DNA of 64,000 bases from Ga0077536 sp035325705 (GTDB lineage: Bacteria; Pseudomonadota; Gammaproteobacteria; Ga0077536): assembly GCA_035325705.1 (NCBI GenBank), contig DAOKZI010000008.1, forward strand, positions 1-64,000. Reading direction: 5' to 3'. Each line of letters begins with the position of its first letter. Within the stretch, counting starts at the first letter, position 1. The notes under the pieces are model-generated. The model was not told the origin of the DNA and searched no databases. It was given only the letters and a program-made list of their open reading frames with translations. A program made the position numbers and the translations under genes. Shown here in pieces: positions 58,746 through 64,000 of this stretch.

Positions 58746-61294
58746 TTGCTCACCATGCGCTTGTATCCGCCGCCGATCAGCGCCGCGACGTCGGCGAGCA
58801 CGAGCAGCGGCGCGACGCCGCCCGGGCAGGCCAGATAGCGCGGCTCCCACACCGGCGCGAACTTGTCCTTGAAGGCGCGCAGGCCCTGGAAGTTGTAGAA
58901 GTGCTCGCCGTGCGCATACAACAGACGGCCGATGCGATGCCAGTGCGGCGCGAGCGGATGCGTCGCCATGCCCGACAGCGGCGCCATGCCGAGGCCGAAG
59001 CGCGCATAACCCTCGGCCTGGAAGTGCAGCAACAGCCGGGCGAACAGGAAATCCATGGTGCCGCGCGGAGCCTCCGTACGCTGTCGCATCAGATCGACGC
59101 TCGCCGCCTGGCGCGTCGCCGTCGTCATCAGCGTCGCGAACGCGAGCGGCTCGTCGCCGCATGAGACCAAGGCGAGCGGCAGGCGGCAGACGTAGTCCTC
59201 GTCGAAGGCGCCGAGCGAGTAGCGTTTCTCGGCCGCGGCGTGCGCGGCGAGCCAGGCGTCGGAAATCGCGCGCAGCGCCGGCAGGCGCGCCCGCACCGCG
59301 GCGGGCGGCAGCACTTCGAAGCGCAGGCCCTCGCGCTCGGCGCGATTGACGGCGCTGCGCAGATCCTGCCGCGCCTTGCCGCGCAGGGAGAAGTGCGCGA
59401 GCGGCACCTGCGCATACTCGCCGAGCTTGAACGCGCGCAGCCCCGCGTCGAGATAGAGCGCGAGATGCGCGGCACGCACCTGATAGAAGGAGGCGCGCGC
59501 GCCGGCCTCGCGCGCGCTGCCGATGAAGCGCCACACGAGCTCGGGCCGCTGATCCTCGGCGCCGATCGGATCGAATAGCGCGATCCAGGAACGGCCGCGG
59601 ACGCCGAACATCACGAAGGCGCGATCGGCATCGGCGAACAGCAGGTGCTTGTCGCCGGTCAGCGCGAGGCAGGCGTCGGCCTCGTCCTGCGCTTCGATGG
59701 CGCGGCGGGCACGCTCCAGCGCGGCCGCATCCGGCAGCTCGAGCGGCGGCGGCGGCGGGCGCAGGAGCTGGCGCAGCGCGAAGGCGAGCGCGAGGACGTC
59801 GACGGCGAGCATCGCGCGCAGCGCACGCGGCGCATGCGCGTCGAACTCGAACTGCCACCACAGCTCGTGCGAATACGCGACGTCGCGATAGACGAACCAC
59901 AGGAGGCTGGTCACCACCGCGAGCACGGCGCCGATCGCGAACAGCCAGCCCGGCGTGAACGGTTGCGCGAACAGCGAAGCGCGGCGCGTGAAGCGCCGCC
60001 GCGACAGCAGCAGCGCGACGACGAGCACCGCCAGAAAGCCCGCCTCCGACCACGCGATGCCCTTCGGAAAAGCCAGCACGAGACTGACCAGCGCGAGCAC
60101 GAGGCCGGCCCACCACGCGGCGTCCAGCCGCTGCAGCATGCCGCGGGCGACGATGAGCAGCGCGAGGCCGGCGATGCTGCCGAGGAAATGCGAGGCTTCG
60201 ACCAGCGGCAGCGGCACCGACAGCGCGAGCAGCGCCGCCGCTTCGTCGGTCGCCGGCAGCACGCCGGACAGGAGCAGCATCACGGCGGCGAGCAGCGTAT
60301 AGGCCGTGAGCAGCAGCGGCGCGACCGACGTCGCCGCGCGCAGGACCGGCGCGGCGAGGCCGCGCCGCAGCTCGGAGATCGCGAGCAGGACCAGCGCGAG
60401 CGCGAGCGGCGCGACGTAGTAGACGAGTCGATAGAGCACCAAGGCGCCGGCGAGCGCCTCGCTCGCGACCTGGCCGCGCAGCGCGACGAACATCAGCGCC
60501 TCGAACACGCCGAGCCCGCCGGGGACGTGACTCAGCACGCCGAGCGCGGTCGCCACGGCGTAGCAGCCGACGAAGGCGGGAAACGCGACTTCACCGGGCA
60601 GGAGCCACCACAGCGCAGCGGCGGCGGCGACGATGTCGAGGCCCGAGATCGCGAGCTGGCGCAGGGCGACGGTGCCGCTAGGGAGATCGAACTCGCGGCC
60701 GAGCAGCCGCAGGCGGCGGCCCGCGCCCAGCCAGCCGCACAGCGCCGCGCTCGCGAGCAGCACCGCAGCGCCGGCGAGCTGCAGCAGCAGCGGCGGCAGG
60801 GCGAGCGCCGCGGCGATGTCGCGCGCGCCCGCGACCAGACCGAGCGCAGCGATCGCGGCGATGCCCCAGCCGAAGGCGACGGCGTTGAAGGCGATGACGT
60901 GCGAAATGACGCCGGCCTCGAGGCCGGCCGCCGCATACATGCGCATGCGCACGGCCCCGCCGGTCAGGACGCCGACGCCCATCGTGTTGCCGAGCGCATA
61001 GGCGACGAAGGAGATCTGCGCGACGCTGCGCCAGGGCAGCGCGATGCCGGCGACGCGCAGCGCCGACCGGTCGTAGCCGGACAGCGCGAGATAGCTGACG
61101 AGCGTCGCGAGCAGCGCGGCGAGCAGATCGCGCCACGCCGTCGCGCGCACGGCGGCGGCGATCGCGGCATAGTCGAGCTCCTGCGCGAGCGCGCGCAGCG
61201 CGTCCCCGCACAGCGCGACGAGCGCCAGCGCCGCGATCGCGAGCAGCGCGCCGCGCCAGCGCGCCCACGCGGCCGCGAGATCGCTCGCGGTCAC
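58742..61294 (-). CDS. mprF: lysyl/aminoacyl-phosphatidylglycerol synthase MprF (bifunctional with flippase)
   Basis: 850 residues, normal length. The N-terminal ~540 residues are the flippase part with many membrane helices (YALGNTMGVGVLTGGAVRMR and SHVPGGLGVFEALMFVALR are hallmark segments). The C-terminal DUF2156 synthase domain transfers an amino acid from aminoacyl-tRNA to phosphatidylglycerol; GTMDFLFARLLLHFQAEGY and LYAHGEHFYNFQGLRAFKDK are conserved. The product lowers surface charge, giving resistance to cationic peptides and acid. GTG 61294 overlaps the end of a tiny upstream ORF. Downstream acvB overlaps it. Confidence 0.93.
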   Translation of the reverse strand: MTASDLAAAWARWRGALLAIAALALVALCGDALRALAQELDYAAIAAAVRATAWRDLLAALLATLVSYLALSGYDRSALRVAGIALPWRSVAQISFVAYALGNTMGVGVLTGGAVRMRMYAAAGLEAGVISHVIAFNAVAFGWGIAAIAALGLVAGARDIAAALALPPLLLQLAGAAVLLASAALCGWLGAGRRLRLLGREFDLPSGTVALRQLAISGLDIVAAAAALWWLLPGEVAFPAFVGCYAVATALGVLSHVPGGLGVFEALMFVALRGQVASEALAGALVLYRLVYYVAPLALALVLLAISELRRGLAAPVLRAATSVAPLLLTAYTLLAAVMLLLSGVLPATDEAAALLALSVPLPLVEASHFLGSIAGLALLIVARGMLQRLDAAWWAGLVLALVSLVLAFPKGIAWSEAGFLAVLVVALLLSRRRFTRRASLFAQPFTPGWLFAIGAVLAVVTSLLWFVYRDVAYSHELWWQFEFDAHAPRALRAMLAVDVLALAFALRQLLRPPPPPLELPDAAALERARRAIEAQDEADACLALTGDKHLLFADADRAFVMFGVRGRSWIALFDPIGAEDQRPELVWRFIGSAREAGARASFYQVRAAHLALYLDAGLRAFKLGEYAQVPLAHFSLRGKARQDLRSAVNRAEREGLRFEVLPPAAVRARLPALRAISDAWLAAHAAAEKRYSLGAFDEDYVCRLPLALVSCGDEPLAFATLMTTATRQAASVDLMRQRTEAPRGTMDFLFARLLLHFQAEGYARFGLGMAPLSGMATHPLAPHWHRIGRLLYAHGEHFYNFQGLRAFKDKFAPVWEPRYLACPGGVAPLLVLADVAALIGGGYKRMVSK

Positions 61295-61347
61295 GGCGCG
61301 GCGCCGGCAGGCAGCGTCGACACGGGCGCGGGACGATGGGGCTTCAT
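61291..61347 (-). CDS. possible 18-residue leader peptide upstream of mprF
   Basis: ATG 61347 opens an 18-codon frame, MKPHRPAPVSTLPAGAAP, whose TGA overlaps the GTG start of mprF (GTGA). Proline is overrepresented. A weak GGAAA precedes the ATG. Translational coupling or proline-dependent regulation is conceivable, but the frame is too short to be convincing. Confidence 0.2.
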   Translation of the reverse strand: MKPHRPAPVSTLPAGAAP

Positions 61348-61448
61348 GGCGTTTCCGGCGGCATCGGTGTGGTGTGCTCGTCCGCGTCGTCGCAGGCTGT
61401 GACCGTCGGCGCGACGCCATCGTTCCCGGTCGCGCCGGCGCTCTGAGG

Positions 61449-61598
61449 ATCCCGGGTTCCGCTCCGCTGCACCCGGGCTACGAAGATCACGCGGCACACG
61501 AGGTTCGTAGCCCGGGTGGAGCGCGCAGCGCGTAACCCGGGATCTTTCGCCACGCCGATAGGCCGATCCCGGGTTCCGCTTCGCTGCACCCGGGCTAC
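61449..61598. repeat. REP-like elements downstream of the DUF924 gene
   Basis: A single right-arm copy (61449-61481) precedes a full inverted repeat: GTAGCCCGGGTGGAGCGCGC (from 61507) and an arm ending CACCCGGGCTAC (to 61598). The TAG stop of the DUF924 gene (61595-61597) is contributed by the repeat's own terminal GTAG read on the minus strand. Remaining sequence between mprF and the repeats has only the leader-peptide frame. Confidence 0.75.
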
Positions 61599-62248
61599 GA
61601 AAGCGTAGGGGAGGCCGGCGCCTGCTGGTGCCAATGGCGGCCGCCGTCGGCGAGATAGGCGAGCTCTGCGGGCGTCGAGGCGCGGCCGAGGATCGCATTG
61701 CGATGGGGAAAGCGGCCGTAGCGCGCGATCAGATCGCAGTGGTTGTGCGCTTCGCGCAAGCATTCGCGGAACAGCCATTCATAGCCTGCGGCGGCGCGCG
61801 CGAGCTCGCGCTCGTAGGCGGCGATGCAGCGGTGCTGGATCTCGAGCGCCTCGGCGTGTTCGAAGGGCAGGTAGCAGAACGGCACCTCGATCGGCGCGAG
61901 CCCGGCGGCCAGATCGACTGCTTCGGCTTCACTCGCGAGGGCGAGCGCGGCGGCGTCGCAGGCATAGGCCAGCGGCGATCCGCGATGCACGTTGCGCGGT
62001 AGCTGATCGAGAACGACGAGCAGCGCCAGCGTGCCGCGCGGCGTCGCGCGCCAGTGTGTGAACTCGTCGCGCAGCGCACGCGCCGGCCACTCGCCGAAGC
62101 GCGCGCGCAGCGCCGCGTCGAACTCGGGATGATGGCCGAACCAGATCTCGACTCGCCGCCGCGCCGCGGCCGGCGATGCGTGGGCGTCGGCGAACCAGAA
62201 CTCGAGCAGGGCGGTGGCCTCGGCGGGCAGCGGGGTCATCGATTGCAT
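61595..62248 (-). CDS. DUF924 family protein
   Basis: 217 residues from ATG 62248 (ATG 62239 is an alternative). The DUF924 pattern is present: TALLEFWFADA, WPARALRDEFTHWRATPRG, LALLVVLDQLPRNVHRGSPLAYACDAAALAL and CYLPFEHAEALEIQHRCIAAYE. TPR-like all-helical proteins, widespread and uncharacterised. A TACAAT (62282-62287 on the minus strand) is a plausible -10 box 33 bases before the start. The gene ends inside a REP element. Confidence 0.88.
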   Translation of the reverse strand: MQSMTPLPAEATALLEFWFADAHASPAAARRRVEIWFGHHPEFDAALRARFGEWPARALRDEFTHWRATPRGTLALLVVLDQLPRNVHRGSPLAYACDAAALALASEAEAVDLAAGLAPIEVPFCYLPFEHAEALEIQHRCIAAYERELARAAAGYEWLFRECLREAHNHCDLIARYGRFPHRNAILGRASTPAELAYLADGGRHWHQQAPASPTLS

Positions 62249-62341
62249 CGGTACGCGTGTAAGCAAATGGAAACCGCCGGCATTGTAGGCGGCAAGTCGT
62301 ATCAATTCGCCACGTTCGCTGTGAAGCAATTCACGCCGGAC

Positions 62342-62497
62342 CGCGGGCCCATGACCTACTTTTGCTGCACGGGGCCTGCGCCGGCGACTGCCTCCTCCTA
62401 TCGCATCTGGCTTCCCCCACGCCGCCAGATTTTCCGACGCGGGCCCCGACTTCCTCCCCTTCGTAGCTGCGCCGGACCTCGTGTCCGGCGTTTTTTT
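62342..62497 (+). ncRNA. candidate structured RNA or leader with alternative pairing
   Basis: Within the 395-base gap 62249-62643 no protein frame is supportable, yet the sequence is rich in pairing. P1: CGGGGCCTGCG (62370-62380) with CGCGGGCCCCG (62438-62448), 11 bp. P2 inside it: ATCTGGC (62405-62411) with GCCAGAT (62424-62430), 7 bp. The left arm of P1 can instead pair with an upstream copy of the right-arm sequence, CGCGGGCCC (62342-62350), making two exclusive folds. A strong terminator (62470-62497) ends the unit. No similarity to a known RNA class was recognised; both a small RNA and a cis-leader for the gene at 62644 are possible. Confidence 0.35.
62470..62497 (+). terminator. rho-independent terminator
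   Basis: CGCCGGAC (62470-62477) pairs perfectly with GTCCGGCG (62483-62490) around a CTCGT loop, followed directly by seven T (62491-62497). No plus-strand protein gene ends upstream of it within 5 kb, since the preceding genes are all on the minus strand, so it must serve an RNA or leader transcript. Confidence 0.8.
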
Positions 62498-62643
62498 GTA
62501 TCGCTGCCGGCAAGCCTTGCCGTCCGCCGGCGCCGGTCTGCCGGCTGCCGGCCGCAATCCGCACGGCGCGCGCGGCGGCCCGCCGCGCGCTCGCGAGTGG
62601 CACGCGGCGTGCACGTCGTCGGCATTGCTCTTCGAGTTGCCGC

Positions 62644-63372
62644 GTGGAAGCCGTCACCGTCACCGCCAGTCCCGACAGCAGCAGCGCGTCCGCGCTCGGC
62701 GCCGTGCGCCGCCTCGGCCAGCGGCTGTTCGGTGACGACGGCTTCGGCTTCAAGGACATCCTCGATCTCGTCAATCCGCTGCAGCACATCCCCGTCGTCG
62801 GTAACGTCTATCGCAAGCTCACCGGCGACGCGCTCGCGCCCGCGATTCGCGTCGCCGGCGGCGCGCTGTTCGGCGGTCCGCTGGGCGCCGGGCTGTCGAT
62901 GGTCGGCCTCGCGGTCGAGGAGGGCGCGAAGCGCGGCGCCGCTGCGGCCGCAGAGGCGGCGGCGGCCGAGCTGCCGAACGCCGTCGCGGCCGTCCCGCGG
63001 GCGGAAGTCCCGCGCGGCGGCTGGATGATCGCGGCGGCGACGACGGGCCGCATCGCGGGCTTCGCGCCGGACGAGGCGGTCGCGTCGAACGCGGCCGTGG
63101 CCGTCGCCGAAGCCGCCGAGACTCCGCTCGCGTCGATCCATGCAGCGGCCGGAGAGCGACCGCATGCGCCGTCCGCGAGCCCCGAGCAGCGCGCGCTCCG
63201 CTTGCCGGCGCGCCGCGCGATCCCCCCGCAGCCGCTGCCGGCCCAGTCCGCGCCGGCCTCATCGCCGCTCGCCGCGGCGACGCCGCGCAGCGATCCGCGC
63301 GCACTGGCGAGCTTCCTTACCTGGCAGAACGCGCTTGAGCGCGGGACGATCGGGCTTACGGACTACGCCTGA
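62644..63372 (+). CDS. conserved hypothetical protein
   Basis: 242 residues from GTG 62644. The N-terminal third has FKDILDLVNPLQHIPVVGNV followed by YRKLTGDALAPAIRVAGGAL and a Gly-rich FGGPLGAGLSMV, a segment I associate with uncharacterised proteobacterial proteins. The remainder is Ala/Pro-rich and probably disordered, ending in SFLTWQNALERGTIGLTDYA. No signal peptide or confident membrane helix. Role unknown. It lies 147 bases after the terminator at 62470 and may be controlled by it. Only a weak GAG precedes the start. Confidence 0.65.
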   Translation: MEAVTVTASPDSSSASALGAVRRLGQRLFGDDGFGFKDILDLVNPLQHIPVVGNVYRKLTGDALAPAIRVAGGALFGGPLGAGLSMVGLAVEEGAKRGAAAAAEAAAAELPNAVAAVPRAEVPRGGWMIAAATTGRIAGFAPDEAVASNAAVAVAEAAETPLASIHAAAGERPHAPSASPEQRALRLPARRAIPPQPLPAQSAPASSPLAAATPRSDPRALASFLTWQNALERGTIGLTDYA

Positions 63373-63436
63373 GACCTCGCGCGGCGGATGCCGGGCGTTA
63401 TAGTGCAGCCTGCTGCAAACGCCGAGGAGGTGCTCC

Positions 63437-64000
63437 GTGAGCGCTCGACTCCATATCGATTTCGTCTCGGACGTATCCTGCCCCTGGTGCGTGATCGGAC
63501 TGCGCTCGCTCGAGCAGGCGGTCGCGAACATGGACGAAGGGCTGGACGCCGAGATCAGCTTCCAGCCTTTCGAGCTCAATCCGCAGATGCCGCCGGAAGG
63601 TCAGGATCTCGACGAGCACCTGCTGGAGAAGTACGGCGCGACGCCGGCGCAGTTCGCGGCGACGCGCCAGGCGATCCGCGATCGCGGGGAGGAGCTCGGC
63701 TTCGAGTTCCGCATGGATCGCCGCAACCGGATCTACAACACCTTCGACGCCCATCGGCTGCTGCACTGGGCCGAAACGCAAGGCCGTCAGCTCGAGCTGA
63801 AGCACGCGCTGTTCCGTGCCTACTTCACCGAGGGTGAGAACCCGGGCGCGCGCGAAGTGCTGTTGCGCGTCGCGGCGGACGTCGGCCTCGACGCGCGGCG
63901 CGCGGCGGAGATACTCGATTCGGAGACCTACGCCGAGGAGGTGCGCGAGCGCGAACGACATTTCCAGTCGCTCGGCATCCACGCCGTGCCGGCCGTGATC
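63437..64000 (+). CDS. DsbA-family oxidoreductase (FrnE-like), 3' end outside the window
   Basis: At least 188 residues from GTG 63437 (GAGGAGG upstream), still open at the window edge. The thioredoxin-fold active site CPWC is at residues 15-18, with ISFQPFELNPQMPPEGQDL and TFDAHRLLHWAETQG following, typical of the FrnE/2-hydroxychromene-2-carboxylate-isomerase-like branch. The cis-Pro region is just reached (HAVPAVI). These proteins are cytoplasmic disulfide or quinone-related oxidoreductases; no signal peptide is seen. Neighbour relations downstream cannot be judged. Confidence 0.9.
   Translation, partial: MSARLHIDFVSDVSCPWCVIGLRSLEQAVANMDEGLDAEISFQPFELNPQMPPEGQDLDEHLLEKYGATPAQFAATRQAIRDRGEELGFEFRMDRRNRIYNTFDAHRLLHWAETQGRQLELKHALFRAYFTEGENPGAREVLLRVAADVGLDARRAAEILDSETYAEEVRERERHFQSLGIHAVPAVI

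Noticed and set aside
58746..60116. Extension of the acvB frame upstream through mprF (921 codons in total)
   Set aside because: The signal peptide begins at Met 58745 and the upstream part lies in another frame of mprF.
62342..62497. Signal recognition particle (4.5S) RNA
   Set aside because: The conserved GGAAGGAAGCAGCC-like core is absent.

Overview
The window is GC-rich DNA (apart from the first ~2.1 kb) from a motile, probably aerobic Gram-negative bacterium. A two-partner secretion pair (outer-membrane TpsB plus a giant TpsA exoprotein), a complete chemotaxis operon with sigma-28-like promoters, Rnk, an MprF/AcvB pair and GTAG-headed REP-like repeats together suggest a gammaproteobacterium of the Xanthomonadales/Nevskiales type. 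That placement is inference; no rRNA or ribosomal-protein marker is present. I found no tRNA, rRNA, CRISPR array or insertion sequence.

Layout. 1-2165: AT-richer acquired segment with a small ORF, a terminator, a frameshifted HNH-like gene and a Fic enzyme gene with duplicated operator-like repeats. Its right edge cuts into a higBA toxin-antitoxin locus, leaving a HigB tail and an intact HigA. 2600-9912: metabolic genes (PxpA, PEBP-like secreted protein, class II deacetylase, exported truncated-globin-like protein, GlxA-type regulator, NTF2-like protein, metallo-beta-lactamase-fold hydrolase, SDR).

10117-26831: motility signalling. A sigma-28-like promoter precedes MCP-cheY-STAS-cheA-MCP-cheW-cheR-cheD-cheB. 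Next come a multi-PAS histidine kinase with a REC-ANTAR partner, a PAS-GGDEF-EAL protein behind a second sigma-28-like promoter and a twin-hairpin leader, an overlapping HisKA_2-type kinase, and a convergent single-domain response regulator. The probable logic is receptors to CheA/CheY, adaptation by CheR/CheB/CheD, and a coupled c-di-GMP branch.

27063-40640: mixed metabolism and stress genes: SnoaL-like secreted protein, zinc alcohol dehydrogenase, amidase, Rnk, PhoX-like TAT protein, DUF456 protein, a large hybrid histidine kinase, thioesterase with LLM oxidoreductase, a beta-lactamase-family remnant, an unusual 5-formyl-THF cyclo-ligase fused to a second domain, and an NTF2-like protein. 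REP-like inverted repeats sit in most of the longer intergenic gaps here, and one has been tandemly duplicated together with the 3' end of the neighbouring gene.

40863-56956: two-partner secretion locus, a 4793-residue LktA/FHA-type adhesin whose stop overlaps a candidate start of its TpsB transporter. 57026-64000: small membrane protein, mprF-acvB operon for aminoacyl-phosphatidylglycerol synthesis and turnover, DUF924 protein, a candidate structured RNA ending in a strong terminator, an uncharacterised protein, and the 5' part of a DsbA/FrnE-family gene running off the window.

The most unusual items are the structured RNA at 62342-62497, the twin operators of fic, the exported truncated globin, the MTHFS fusion with an internal ribosome-binding site, the twin-hairpin leader beside the ANTAR gene, and the lone Cys-loop of the giant adhesin.
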